A stretch of DNA of 64,000 nt from Bacteroidales bacterium (GCA_018334675.1 JAGXLL010000002.1:62001-126000), one strand, 5' to 3'; shown: positions 20,380-30,752, numbered from the stretch's first letter. Notes: generated by a model not told the origin, from the sequence alone. A program made the numbers and translations.

Positions 20380-20874
20380 ATGTTTTTCAAAACCCTTGCT
20401 GTCAGTGCCGTTCTCATGCTGGGATGGGCACTGACGGGTCTGCAAGCACAGGAAGCCTTACCTGCCAGTGGCGGAGAGGCTTCAGGCAACGGTGGCTCGG
20501 TGAGCTTTACTGTTGGACAGGTTGCATGCACCTTTCAAACGGGCAACGAATGCTCCGTATCCCAAGGTGTACAGCAACCTTATGAAATATACACTGTGGT
20601 AGAAACGACAATACCCAAAGGCCTTGACCTTTTCTACACTTGCTATCCCAATCCGGTGACCGACAATCTGATACTCAAAACAGAAACGGATCACCCCAGC
20701 CATTTTATCCGGTTTCAGCTCCACAACATGAACGGAAAACTGCTGAAAAACGGAAAAATCAAAGGCAGCACAACCTCTGTTCACATGGCTGATCTTTCTT
20801 CCGGGACCTATCTGCTGAAGGTGATCGATGGAAATACAGAGATCATCACGTTCAAAATCATCAAAAATCCGTAA
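20380..20874 (+). CDS. T9SS type A sorting domain-containing protein
   Basis: C-terminal CYPNPVTDNLILK...ADLSSGTYLLKVIDGNTEIITFKIIKNP. Confidence 0.85.
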   Translation: MFFKTLAVSAVLMLGWALTGLQAQEALPASGGEASGNGGSVSFTVGQVACTFQTGNECSVSQGVQQPYEIYTVVETTIPKGLDLFYTCYPNPVTDNLILKTETDHPSHFIRFQLHNMNGKLLKNGKIKGSTTSVHMADLSSGTYLLKVIDGNTEIITFKIIKNP

Positions 20875-20876
20875 TC

Positions 20877-22604
20877 ATGAAAAAAATCTACATCCTCTTC
20901 CTGTCCTTTCTTTTCACTGCAACCGCCTGGAGCCAGTCACCTGAAAAAATGAGCTATCAGGCTGTCATCAGGGATTCAGATGAAAACCTGGCTACCAATC
21001 AAACGGTAGGCATCCAGATCAGTATTTTACAAGGCTCTGCCAGCGGCACCGCCGTATATGTCGAAACACAACAGCCTGCTACCAATGACAACGGACTGGT
21101 AACGCTGGAAATCGGAACCGGCACAGTCGTCTCAGGAGATTTCGCATCCATTGACTGGGCTGACGGACCCTATTTCCTGAAAACCGAAACCGATCCTGCA
21201 GGGGGAAGCAGCTACAGCACCTCCGGAACCTGCGAGCTGGTGAGCGTGCCCTTTGCCCTGTATGCTCAAAATGCCGGAAATGTTTTTTCCGGCGAACACA
21301 ATGACCTGACTTTCAATGGAACGGGACAATCTGTGTTCATCGGTAAGGGAGCAGGGACCCATGACGACCTGTCGGACAACCAGAACGTGTTTACCGGCGA
21401 TTCCACAGGGTTCCAAAACACCGACGGACATAAGAATACTGCCCTCGGCTTCGCAGCATTTTTCTCCAATACAGGAGGGTATGGCAATACCGCCACCGGG
21501 TATAGATCACTATACTACAACAGCAACGGCAACTACAACATTGCCAGCGGTTACAACTCCATGTACAGCAATACTTCTGGCAATTACAACATCGCCATTG
21601 GTGGCGAGGCATTATTCTACAATACCGTCCGAAGTGGTCTGGTAGCCGTGGGACACGAAGCTTTGCATAAAAATGCGCAAACCATCTCCGATGCCAATGA
21701 CGGCGTCAACAATACTGCGGTAGGCTACCGGGCGCTGCACAATAACACGGTAGGATTCAGCAATACAGGCATCGGTAACCAGTCATTAATCAATAACACG
21801 GAAGGTGGAAGCAACACAGCTGTGGGAAATAAAACCTTATTCTCCAATACTACCGGCAGCATCAACACGGCCGTGGGAAATGATGCCATGTTGTACAATA
21901 CCTCTGGATATTCCAACGCGGCCATGGGGCACAATGCTTTATTTGCCAATACCACCGGTACTCATAACACAGCGATCGGTTGCCGGACTCTAAAGAACAA
22001 TACTACCGGAAGCAGAAACACCGCAGTGGGATACTATGCCGGCCCAACCAGCGGCAACGACAACCTGTTCAACACCGGTGCTTTTGGATATAATGCCACA
22101 GTAGCCACCAACAACACCATCCGCATTGGGGACAACAATATTACCTCGATATTCGGAGCCGTGGGATGGGGAAGCCCATCCGACGGCCGCTTCAAAACCA
22201 ATGTCACGCCAGATGTACCCGGACTGGAGTTCATAACGAAACTGAAGCCCGTGACCTTCAACTGGGATCTGGATGCACTAAACGAATTCCAGGGTAAGGA
22301 GGAGGGGAATAAAAAAGATCCCAGAATAAAAAAGGCCCGGCGGAAGAAAGAACAAAAGGACTACACCGGCTTTGTGGCCCAGGAAGTGGAAAAAGCTGCA
22401 GAGGCCTGCGGGTATGATTTCAGCGCGGTGAGCAAACCGCCCAACGACAAATCCACTTATCACCTCACTTATTCCGAGTTTGTAGTGCCTCTGGTGAAAG
22501 CGGTTCAGGAACAACAAAAAGAAATAGAAAACCTGGAGAATAAAATGGCGGAACAGGATGAGCGCATAGAATCCCTAATCCGTGAAATAGAAAAGCTTCA
22601 ATGA
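20877..22604 (+). CDS. YadA-head-like repeat protein with C-terminal peptidase S74 (intramolecular chaperone) domain
   Basis: Many NTAxGxxALxxNTTG repeats; SDGRFKTNVTPDVPGLEFITKLKPVTFNWD...GFVAQEVEKA; C-terminal coiled coil. Confidence 0.88.
   Translation: MKKIYILFLSFLFTATAWSQSPEKMSYQAVIRDSDENLATNQTVGIQISILQGSASGTAVYVETQQPATNDNGLVTLEIGTGTVVSGDFASIDWADGPYFLKTETDPAGGSSYSTSGTCELVSVPFALYAQNAGNVFSGEHNDLTFNGTGQSVFIGKGAGTHDDLSDNQNVFTGDSTGFQNTDGHKNTALGFAAFFSNTGGYGNTATGYRSLYYNSNGNYNIASGYNSMYSNTSGNYNIAIGGEALFYNTVRSGLVAVGHEALHKNAQTISDANDGVNNTAVGYRALHNNTVGFSNTGIGNQSLINNTEGGSNTAVGNKTLFSNTTGSINTAVGNDAMLYNTSGYSNAAMGHNALFANTTGTHNTAIGCRTLKNNTTGSRNTAVGYYAGPTSGNDNLFNTGAFGYNATVATNNTIRIGDNNITSIFGAVGWGSPSDGRFKTNVTPDVPGLEFITKLKPVTFNWDLDALNEFQGKEEGNKKDPRIKKARRKKEQKDYTGFVAQEVEKAAEACGYDFSAVSKPPNDKSTYHLTYSEFVVPLVKAVQEQQKEIENLENKMAEQDERIESLIREIEKLQ
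21435..22064 (+). repeat. 17-aa (51-nt) periodic coding repeats, left-handed beta-roll head type
   Basis: NTATGYRSLYYNSNGNY/NIASGYNSMYSNTSGNY/.../NTAVGNKTLFSNTTGSI/NTAVGNDAMLYNTSGYS/NAAMGHNALFANTTGTH. Confidence 0.85.
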
Positions 22605-23094
22605 CCGGCCCTGCAACACCCACATATTAGCACCATAAGGGTAACCGACCACACCAAAGCCGGGGGAAGGCAAATACACGACTCAGATCGTCAACGAAAA
22701 AAGCATCTCCCGGCTTTGTTCCTTCTCTCCAGTATGCTTTGGCTACCCTCAATATGAGCTGGCTGTCAACTTCCATGGTTCGACCTATCCCCGCGGATGG
22801 GCCCGCACCTATCACAAAAGCAACAGCCAATAAAGAAGGATTCATCCCATCGCCGCATTTCAAAAAAAATCACTACCTTTATGGGTTCATTTACTTATAT
22901 ACTCTTATGCCAAATCCCATAGGAGATGGATTGAAAAGGTTCAGATGCCATCTCCCCCATAGAATAGCAGCCAGGTTTGGGGTAAGGATCTTTTTATTGG
23001 TTTACCAGCAATAAACCGATTCCAATTACAGTTGAACTATTGACAGGGGCTGTTTGTATATACACATAGCTTCTTGTACCAAATGATCAGAAAA

Positions 23095-23364
23095 ATGAAC
23101 ATTTACATTGGAAACCTGAATTACACCGTCGACGAAGCAAAACTCAGAAAAGTATTTGAAAAGTACGGCGAAGTGACTTCCGCCCGGATCATCACCGACA
23201 AAGAAACAGGAGAAAGCAAAGGATACGGCTTTGTGGAAATGAAAGATGATGATGAAGCCAAAAAAGCGATCCAGCATCTCAGCAGTTCTGAGATTGACGG
23301 AAGGCACATTAAAGTAAACATTGCCAAGCCCAGGAAGAACTTCTACGGAGGAAAAAGATCCTAA
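23095..23364 (+). CDS. RRM-type RNA-binding protein
   Basis: MNIYIGNLNYTVDEAKLRKVFEKYGEV...ESKGYGFVEM; RNP1/RNP2 motifs. Confidence 0.93.
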   Translation: MNIYIGNLNYTVDEAKLRKVFEKYGEVTSARIITDKETGESKGYGFVEMKDDDEAKKAIQHLSSSEIDGRHIKVNIAKPRKNFYGGKRS

Positions 23365-23485
23365 TACCCCGCTCCACACAGGGGGTTTCTATATTGCTTC
23401 ACAGCAACCGGAAGGATTTTTTGCGCTGGCATTTTCCAATGGTGTGAATTGATTCAATGAGACAAACATTGTTATCTATGAGAAG

Positions 23486-24352
23486 ATGAGACAGTTAATC
23501 ATTTCCAAGCAGGTCACTGACCGGGGTCAGGATTCGATAGACAAATATTTTCATGACATCAGCAAATATGAACTGCTCTCCCCCCAGGAAGAGGTGGAGC
23601 TGACCCGCCTGATCAAAAAAGGCGACGAAAAAGCCCTGGAAAGACTTACTTTGTCCAACCTGCGGTTTGTCGTATCCGTGGCCAAACAATATCAGAACCG
23701 GGGTTTAAGCCTGCAGGATCTGATCAATGAAGGCAACCTGGGGCTGATCCGGGCAGCCAAACGCTTTGATGAAACAAGGGGATTTAAGTTCATCTCCTAC
23801 GCGGTTTGGTGGATCCGGCAAGCCATCATCCAGGCCATTGGCGAGCAGTGTCGCATTGTTCGCCTGCCCCTGAACAAGGTGGCCAACATCAATAAAGTCA
23901 ACCGGGCATCAGCCGAACTGGAACAAAAATATGAGCGGGAACCTACCGATCAGGAGATTGCACGCCAGACTGAACTGACCGAGGATATGGTATCTGTGGC
24001 ACAATCGACCAAGAACCGGCACCATTCCCTGGATGCCCCTCTACGAAACAACGATGATGAATCCGGCAACCTCATCGATTTCATCATTCCTGCCAACAAC
24101 CCATCCCCCGACCTGAATCTGTTGAATGAGTCGCTCAAAGAAGAGATCAACTCCGCTATGAAGTACCTCTCACCCAAAGAGATCCTAATACTCGAACATT
24201 TCTTCGGACTGAACGGTAAGATGAAGCTTTCCCTGGGAGAAATCGCAGGCAAACTCAGTTTATCCAAGGAACGGGTGCGGCAAATCAAGAATATTGCCCT
24301 GCGCAAATTGAAAAAAGCCCCCAACAAAGGATTGCTTCAAAAATTCATCTAG
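23486..24352 (+). CDS. rpoD: RNA polymerase primary sigma factor RpoD/SigA
   Basis: 288 aa; DLINEGNLGLIRAAKRFDETRGFKFISYAVWWIRQAI; LGEIAGKLSLSKERVRQIKNIALRKLK. Confidence 0.95.
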   Translation: MRQLIISKQVTDRGQDSIDKYFHDISKYELLSPQEEVELTRLIKKGDEKALERLTLSNLRFVVSVAKQYQNRGLSLQDLINEGNLGLIRAAKRFDETRGFKFISYAVWWIRQAIIQAIGEQCRIVRLPLNKVANINKVNRASAELEQKYEREPTDQEIARQTELTEDMVSVAQSTKNRHHSLDAPLRNNDDESGNLIDFIIPANNPSPDLNLLNESLKEEINSAMKYLSPKEILILEHFFGLNGKMKLSLGEIAGKLSLSKERVRQIKNIALRKLKKAPNKGLLQKFI

Positions 24353-24588
24353 GGATCCCCGACAGGCATCATCGTAAATACTCCCACTCATAAATCGATC
24401 TGCTGCAAAAGATTATAAGCCAGAAACAGCCTTTTCAAAGACGAATTCAGATTAGGCTGAACAAAAACACCCCCGTTTTTGTACCTATAAAGAAGCATGT
24501 AAACTGGAATTTGTACATACCTTACTTACCCATTGCGGTAGAAAGGGTTAATGAATATTCCGTTTTATGCTCATGCGGGTTTGGAGGT

Positions 24589-24640
24589 GAAGGCTGTATA
24601 GGGAAACAAACCATGTTTCCACTATATAGCCTTCTTTTTT
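24589..24640 (+). terminator. Strong rho-independent terminator in the rpoD-metE intergenic region
   Basis: GAAGGCTGTATAG-GGAAAC-aaaccat-GTTTCC-aCTATATAGCCTTC-TTTTTT. Confidence 0.85.
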
Positions 24641-24849
24641 GATTATTGTTCCGGAAAATCTCCCGTTATCCGCCTCCAAAACCAATTTTACAAAATAAAA
24701 TTCAACAAAATGGCCAGAGCGATGTATCTAACATAATGGCTGTTTGAAAAACCCGTCGCTCCGTACTTAAGGATAAGGCAGGGTCTGAGGGGCCTGCGCA
24801 TCCAGATCTTAATAATAATACCAAAGTGATATAAAAGCATGAGGAGGAA

Positions 24850-27159
24850 ATGATGAAAACGCATATCTTAGGTTATCCGAGAATAGGAGCAAAAAGGGAA
24901 ACCAAAAAGGCCTGTGAGCAATACTGGTCGGGTAAGATCACGCTGGAAGAACTGCTGGAGACAGGTAAACAACAAAGACAATACAACTGGCAGATTCAAA
25001 AGGACGCCGGCATTGATCTGATCCCCGTCAACGATTTTTCCTTTTACGATCATATTCTGGATATAACATTAACCGTTGGGGCCATACCAGAAAGATTTCA
25101 GGCATTGAAAGACCTGGACCCCAATGATCTCTATTTCGCCATGGCCAGGGGTTATCAGGAAGGCAACCATGATATCATACCCATGGAGATGACCAAATGG
25201 TTTGATACCAACTACCATTACATTGTTCCGGAATTCAAAAAGGATCAACAATTCCGGTATTTTTCCGATAAGATCATCAACGAGTTCAGGGAAGGGAAGG
25301 CCTATGGCATAGATGCCAAGCCCGTGATAACAGGTCCCGTTTCCTTTCTCCTGCTTGGTAAAGAAAAAGAAAAAGGATTCGACCGGTTGGACCTGTTAAA
25401 CAACCTTCTTCCCGTCTATAATAAGATCTTCTCCAAACTCCAGGAGGCCGGTGCTGAGTGGATCCAGTTGGATGAACCCTTCCTGGCCATGGACCTGAGC
25501 GATAAGCAAAAAGAACAATACAGGAGGGTTTATCAGCTGATCCGGGATAAATTTCCCTCCCTCAAGTTCATGCTGGCCACCTATTTCGAGGGTTTGCACG
25601 ACAACACAGACCTGGCGGTTTCTTTGCCGGCCGATGCCCTGCACCTGGACCTGATCAGGGACTCCGGACAGCTGGATGAAGTACTGGACAAAACAAGTGA
25701 ACATCAGCACCTATCCCTGGGTGTGGTGGATGGCAGAAACATATGGAAGAACGATTTCGATCATTCCCTCAAGATCATCAACCAGGCAAAGAAAAAGAAA
25801 GATGCCACCCGGCTGATGATTGCCCCATCCAGTTCATTGCTTCATACGCCCTATGACCTGGATCTGGAGGACGATGAAAAGAACCTGCCGGTGAGGATCA
25901 AGAACTGGCTGGCCTTTGCCAGACAAAAGCTGGATGAGGTAAAAACACTGGGCCTTTTGGCCAATGAGGAGCCGGACCCGGAGGCTCAACACAAGCTGGG
26001 GGAAAACCGGGAAGCCATCAGGAGCCGCCGTCAGTCGGAGCTGATCCATAAATCCTCCGTCCGGCAAAGACTGAATGGTGTGACCCCCGATATGACCAGT
26101 CGTCAAAGACCTTTCAGCGAACGGCACAAAGAACAGGTTAAAGAGCTGAACCTGCCGGAATATCCCACCACCACCATCGGATCTTTCCCCCAAACAAAGG
26201 ATGTACGGCAGCTGCGGCGCCAGTTCAAACGCGGAGAAATCGACCGGGAGGAATACGAAAGCAGCCTGAGGGATAAAATACGGGAAGCCATCCGCAAGCA
26301 GGAAGAAGCCGGGTTGGATGTGCTGGTTCATGGTGAATTTGAGCGAAACGACATGGTGGAATATTTCGGCGAGCAGCTGGAAGGATTCCTCTTTACCAAA
26401 AACGGATGGGTTCAGAGTTATGGCACCAGGGGTGTCAAACCCCCCATCATTTTTGGGGATGTGGAAAGAAAAGGACCCATGACCGTGAAATGGTCGGCCT
26501 ATGCCCAGTCACTCACCGATCGCCCGGTGAAGGGTATGCTCACCGGTCCGGTCACCATTCTGCAATGGTCCTTTGCCCGCGACGATCAGCCACGCAAAGA
26601 TACGGCCCATCAGATTGCCCTGGCCATACGCGATGAGGTGAATGACCTGGAGGAATCAGGCATTAAGCTGATACAGATCGATGAACCGGCTTTCCGCGAA
26701 GGACTGCCTCTGCGAAGAAAAGACTGGCAGGATTACCTGACCTGGGCCGTGCAGGCCTTCAGGATAGCATCATCCGGTGTGCGCGATGATACCCAGATCC
26801 ACACCCATATGTGCTACTCGGAGTTCAACGACATCATACAGGAGATCGCCAACCTCGATGCCGATGTCATCACCATCGAAACATCCAGAAGCCAGATGGA
26901 ACTGCTGGAGGCCTTCGGCGACTTTCAATACCCCAATGAGATCGGACCCGGAGTATACGACATCCACTCCCCCCGCATCCCCTCATCCGAAGAAATGCAG
27001 GATCTGCTCAGAAAGGCCGCCGGGGTGATACCCAAACAACAGATCTGGGTGAACCCCGATTGCGGCCTGAAGACCAGAAAATGGGAGGAAACCTGGCCTG
27101 CATTGGAAAACATGGTGAGAGCAGCCAGGAACCTGAGGCATCAGGAGAATGGGCAATAA
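24850..27159 (+). CDS. metE: 5-methyltetrahydropteroyltriglutamate-homocysteine S-methyltransferase (B12-independent)
   Basis: 769 aa; MKTHILGYPRIGAKRETKKACEQYW; QIDEPAFREGLPLR; HTHMCYSEFNDII; NPDCGLKTR. Confidence 0.97.
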   Translation: MMKTHILGYPRIGAKRETKKACEQYWSGKITLEELLETGKQQRQYNWQIQKDAGIDLIPVNDFSFYDHILDITLTVGAIPERFQALKDLDPNDLYFAMARGYQEGNHDIIPMEMTKWFDTNYHYIVPEFKKDQQFRYFSDKIINEFREGKAYGIDAKPVITGPVSFLLLGKEKEKGFDRLDLLNNLLPVYNKIFSKLQEAGAEWIQLDEPFLAMDLSDKQKEQYRRVYQLIRDKFPSLKFMLATYFEGLHDNTDLAVSLPADALHLDLIRDSGQLDEVLDKTSEHQHLSLGVVDGRNIWKNDFDHSLKIINQAKKKKDATRLMIAPSSSLLHTPYDLDLEDDEKNLPVRIKNWLAFARQKLDEVKTLGLLANEEPDPEAQHKLGENREAIRSRRQSELIHKSSVRQRLNGVTPDMTSRQRPFSERHKEQVKELNLPEYPTTTIGSFPQTKDVRQLRRQFKRGEIDREEYESSLRDKIREAIRKQEEAGLDVLVHGEFERNDMVEYFGEQLEGFLFTKNGWVQSYGTRGVKPPIIFGDVERKGPMTVKWSAYAQSLTDRPVKGMLTGPVTILQWSFARDDQPRKDTAHQIALAIRDEVNDLEESGIKLIQIDEPAFREGLPLRRKDWQDYLTWAVQAFRIASSGVRDDTQIHTHMCYSEFNDIIQEIANLDADVITIETSRSQMELLEAFGDFQYPNEIGPGVYDIHSPRIPSSEEMQDLLRKAAGVIPKQQIWVNPDCGLKTRKWEETWPALENMVRAARNLRHQENGQ

Positions 27160-27183
27160 GACCTGTTCCGGCCTCACTGCGGA

Positions 27184-28092
27184 TTATGGAACATCATGTC
27201 CCAGTGAGGCCGCGTATATTCCAAACCACTGCTCCCGGGTGAGGGGTATCTTCAGGGCATCCACAGCCCGGGCCAACCGCCCGGTCTTGCCCGTCCCAAC
27301 CACCGGAATAATGCCTGCCGGATGCCGAAGTACCCAGGCATAAATCACCTTGTCCATGTCATCCACACCAAGCTGCCCGGCCACCTCTTCCAGTTTTTGC
27401 TTTACCCGGAGCCCTCTGGCATCTGCAGGCTGATACAGGTTCCCTCCGGCAAGTGGCGACCAGCCCATGGGCCTGATCCGCTCCTTCATCAGGAAATCCA
27501 GGTTGCCATTCTCCAAATGCTCCAGCTGGTAAGGCGACACTTCAATCTGATTGGTCACCAGATCCCCGGAATAGTAACTGCTTAACATCTGATACTGCAG
27601 GGGGGTGAAGTTGGAAACACCAAAATGCAATACTTTGCCGTCTCTGAAAAGCCTCTCAAAAGCCTTGGCAGTGGAAGCAGGATCCATAAGGGGATCAGGA
27701 CGGTGAACCAGCAAAAGATCGATATAATCGGTTTGAAGGTTCTTCAAAGACTGTTCTACACTGGATATGATGTGATCGTATCCCGTATCATAATGCTTCA
27801 GCTTTCTTTGAGGATATTTCGGTGATAAAAGCTTGATACCGCATTTGGTGATCAGCTGCATGCGCTTTCTTAACCCGGGTTTCAGTGTGAAAATCCTGCC
27901 GAAAAGTTGTTCGCAGGTATAATCGCCATAGATGTCGGCATGATCGAATGTGGTCACCCCCATATCAAGGGCCTCTTCCACATACTTAAGCAGTTTCCGG
28001 TCCGACATATCCCATTGATCCAGACGCCATAATCCCTGGGCAATACCCGAGACAGTAAGATCTTCCGATAACTTTACATTTACCATAGACAT
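27184..28092 (-). CDS. Aldo/keto reductase family oxidoreductase
   Basis: 302 aa; DHADIYGDYTCEQLFG; LLVHRPDPLMDP; GVSNFTPLQ; AWVLRHPAGIIPVVGTGK. Confidence 0.93.
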   Translation of the reverse strand: MSMVNVKLSEDLTVSGIAQGLWRLDQWDMSDRKLLKYVEEALDMGVTTFDHADIYGDYTCEQLFGRIFTLKPGLRKRMQLITKCGIKLLSPKYPQRKLKHYDTGYDHIISSVEQSLKNLQTDYIDLLLVHRPDPLMDPASTAKAFERLFRDGKVLHFGVSNFTPLQYQMLSSYYSGDLVTNQIEVSPYQLEHLENGNLDFLMKERIRPMGWSPLAGGNLYQPADARGLRVKQKLEEVAGQLGVDDMDKVIYAWVLRHPAGIIPVVGTGKTGRLARAVDALKIPLTREQWFGIYAASLGHDVP

Positions 28093-28104
28093 AGGCTTTT
28101 TACT

Positions 28105-28567
28105 TTATTTATTCGAAACTGTATTGGGGGAATCAAAATCCTTTTCTTTTCTTCGTTTTTGAATCTCTTCCACAGCGCGCTGCAGCACTTCATCTGTACC
28201 CCCGGATATACCGGAACGGGTTCTTTTTACATGGATATCAGGAACCACTCGCTGATTGCCGGACGGGTCATTATCGCCAGGCTGAATCTTTTCTCCCGGG
28301 AACAGGACCTTGACGTCTCCGGGCAGACTGATGCGGGTCATTCCGGGGGGCAGAGATGAAGTCGGTTTACCAACCAGAAACACGCCCTCCAGCAGGCTCA
28401 ACTCATGGGCCTGCAGGCAGGTGTTATCCCTAAGGGGGAAGATCATTCATCTCATCCCATCCATAGTGGTAACGGCTCACCACCTCCAAATGCCGTATGG
28501 AATCCTGTGCAGAGAGGTTGGTCAAAAAAAGAAAAAACAGCAGGGTATGTACAGCAACGTGTTTCAT
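28105..28567 (-). pseudogene. S41-type (tail-specific protease-like) peptidase remnant: N-terminus and C-terminus present, middle missing
   Basis: Minus-strand ATG at 28567 gives MKHVAVHTLLFFLFLTNLSAQDSIRHLEVVSRYHYGWDEMNDLPP*; the other frame (28446..28105) gives an S41 C-terminus (LVGKPTSSLPPGMTRISLPGDVKVLFPGEKIQPGDNDPSGNQRVVPDIHV..GTDEVLQRAVEEI). Confidence 0.65.
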
Positions 28568-28802
28568 AATTCTCCAAATCCCGGCAAAATAAAAGGCATC
28601 CGGCGGCGCCGTCTTTTACTTACCAGCATTGGGGAAACAGCCGCAGAATGCGAGTCTTTCTTTCAATCAAATGTAATACAATTTTTTCGGATGAAGGGAA
28701 AATCAAAAGAAGAAGGGGATCAAAAGAAAAAGAGCGTCTGAAGAAGCCGGATGTTGATTCCATGCTTTTCAGACGCCCCGGTAACTTCATTGACCCCTGG
28801 CG

Positions 28803-29102
28803 CTACTTCTCCACAGTCACCGTCCTGGACACCACCGTAACATAGGTGGTGAAGATATTGATGATCACATCCAGGGGAGCCTGTTCGGTGGTAATGGTGT
28901 AATTCTGTGCATCACCTGCCATCTCGCGGCTATCCACATCATTGAGAGGAACAAGCCCCCATAAAACAAACCATTGTCGTTCTTCCATACTGGTGTTGCC
29001 CTGTGCACCAGAGCCAACAGTGTGTACATGGGTTGCGCATGAGGCGAAAAAGAACATAACGCCCAGCATAAGAGCGGTTAATTTAAGTGCTGTTTTTTTC
29101 AT
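28803..29102 (-). CDS. Small Bor-like lipoprotein
   Basis: Lipobox FFASC; 99 aa; HVHTVGSGAQGNTSMEERQWFVLWGLVPLNDVDSREMAGDAQNYTI. Confidence 0.55.
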   Translation of the reverse strand: MKKTALKLTALMLGVMFFFASCATHVHTVGSGAQGNTSMEERQWFVLWGLVPLNDVDSREMAGDAQNYTITTEQAPLDVIINIFTTYVTVVSRTVTVEK

Positions 29103-29124
29103 GATACAAGTTTTGGTTAAACAA

Positions 29125-29694
29125 TTAAAGGTGACCTATCGAGCCAATAGAAGACTCAATCTTTCTGATTTCATCCTGATAAATATTGCGGGAGATAAAA
29201 TAGTCGAAACGTACATTCGGATCGGCCTGACCTACAAAAAGCCTGAAAGAGACCCACCGGGAGCTCTGCAGCAGATACTGGGTAAATGACAAACCCTGAT
29301 GTTCAAAATGACCTTCTCTCACATCCTGCCATGGTTCGCTGCCAAAAGGGTCGGAGGACAGGGATTGGGGCCCGGCAAACGGAGCGAGGGTATCTGAAAG
29401 GACAGAAACAACCATAAAGGCGGTAGAAGCGGAATCTTTATACACCTCCAGAATTTTTTTGAATTGAGAAGAATATTTGTTATCGATGCGTTCCTGAAAA
29501 ACATCTTCCTCAACGGAATTCCATCCGGCCGGCGGACAATACTGCAATTCATAATCGGCGATGTGAACCGCCTCCGACAATTGTGCACTGTCCACTCGAA
29601 ATTGCATGCCTGAGCCGCCCGATCCCTGGTCCTTTGAATGGCAGGAAATACAGAAAACAAGATAGACCAAAACATACAGAGGTTTAAAATTCAA
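29125..29694 (-). CDS. Hypothetical lipoprotein
   Basis: 189 aa; lipobox-like LVFCISC. Confidence 0.55.
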   Translation of the reverse strand: MNFKPLYVLVYLVFCISCHSKDQGSGGSGMQFRVDSAQLSEAVHIADYELQYCPPAGWNSVEEDVFQERIDNKYSSQFKKILEVYKDSASTAFMVVSVLSDTLAPFAGPQSLSSDPFGSEPWQDVREGHFEHQGLSFTQYLLQSSRWVSFRLFVGQADPNVRFDYFISRNIYQDEIRKIESSIGSIGHL

Positions 29695-30011
29695 AACATT
29701 ATAAGCTTAAGGTTTCTCTTAACCAAAAATACAAAAAAAATCCCTGTTATGCCATGGCCCGCTGGACTACAGACAACTACATCATCACCAACCATCTTAT
29801 ACAGAAGCATCAGCGAAGAAAATCTCCTTTGAAAAAACTTTTCAACATTTCTTTTTCAACATATTTGTAGATAATCCGACCCCCAACCGCCACTCAGCAT
29901 AGTTCTTTTATTTTCAATTCAATATTTAACTTAAAATAAATTGCGAATCACTTGATTTTCTCATTCTAAATGCTATATTCGCAATAATTGCAAACAAGTT
30001 ATTAACAGCCT

Positions 30012-30752
30012 ATGCCTTACCGCAGACTTCCCAACACCGACAAAGCAAGAATGAGAGCCCTTAAAACAGCCCATGAACTAGGCAAAGAGATACCTCCCTT
30101 CAAACTGGCCTTTTCACAGCAAACCCTGCAACGGCTCAGCTCATTTCTGCCCAAATACGAGAAAGCCCTTCAGGAATACAACAATACCTATAAAATACAA
30201 ACTTCCAACCAGAAAGAATATCAGAACAGGCTGAAAAAAGCGAGGTTATACATCTCCCATTTCATTCAGGTGGTTAACATGTCGATTACCCGTGGGGAGA
30301 TGCCACCCAAAACCAGGACTTATTACGGCATGCAGGAAGACGAAAAAAAACTCCCCGCTCTCACCACTGAACAGGACCTCAAGAAATGGGGGTCGCGAAT
30401 CATCGAGGGGGAAGAGCAACGTAAAAAAACGGGACTGCCACCGGTCACCAATCCCACCATTGCCGTTGTGAAAGTCAATTATGACAATTTCATCGATGCT
30501 TACCAGTTTCAGAAACAATTGCAGGAGAACCATCATCGGGCTGCCGAAAAGATACACGAAATGCGTAAGGAAGCCGATCAGATCATATCCAGCACCTGGG
30601 ATGAAGTAGAAAGCACTTTTTCCGACCGGACCGATCAGCAAAGACGTTCCAAAGCAAAGGAATACGGAGTAGTTTATTTTTACCGGAAAAATGAACTGGG
30701 GAAACTCAACTTTCAATACCTGCAAAACAACAGCGGAGCCTCACTCCTTTAA
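30012..30752 (+). CDS. Hypothetical protein
   Basis: 246 aa, coding-like composition, starts just after a -7-like TATATTCG box (29972-29979). Confidence 0.6.
   Translation: MPYRRLPNTDKARMRALKTAHELGKEIPPFKLAFSQQTLQRLSSFLPKYEKALQEYNNTYKIQTSNQKEYQNRLKKARLYISHFIQVVNMSITRGEMPPKTRTYYGMQEDEKKLPALTTEQDLKKWGSRIIEGEEQRKKTGLPPVTNPTIAVVKVNYDNFIDAYQFQKQLQENHHRAAEKIHEMRKEADQIISSTWDEVESTFSDRTDQQRRSKAKEYGVVYFYRKNELGKLNFQYLQNNSGASLL

Noticed and set aside
21435-22064. Regularly spaced repeats that could be mistaken for a CRISPR-like or tandem array
   Set aside because: They are in-frame 51-nt coding repeats of a YadA-head-like protein with no constant repeat/unique spacer structure.
22627-22863. Minus-strand ORF resembling an outer-membrane protein fragment (GAGPSAGIGRTMEVDSQLILRVAKAYW)
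   Set aside because: Short, with no convincing family match or frame continuity; possible remnant but too weak to annotate.
24720-24850. Possible SAM-II or cobalamin riboswitch before metE
   Set aside because: Looked for the conserved cores; none recognised.
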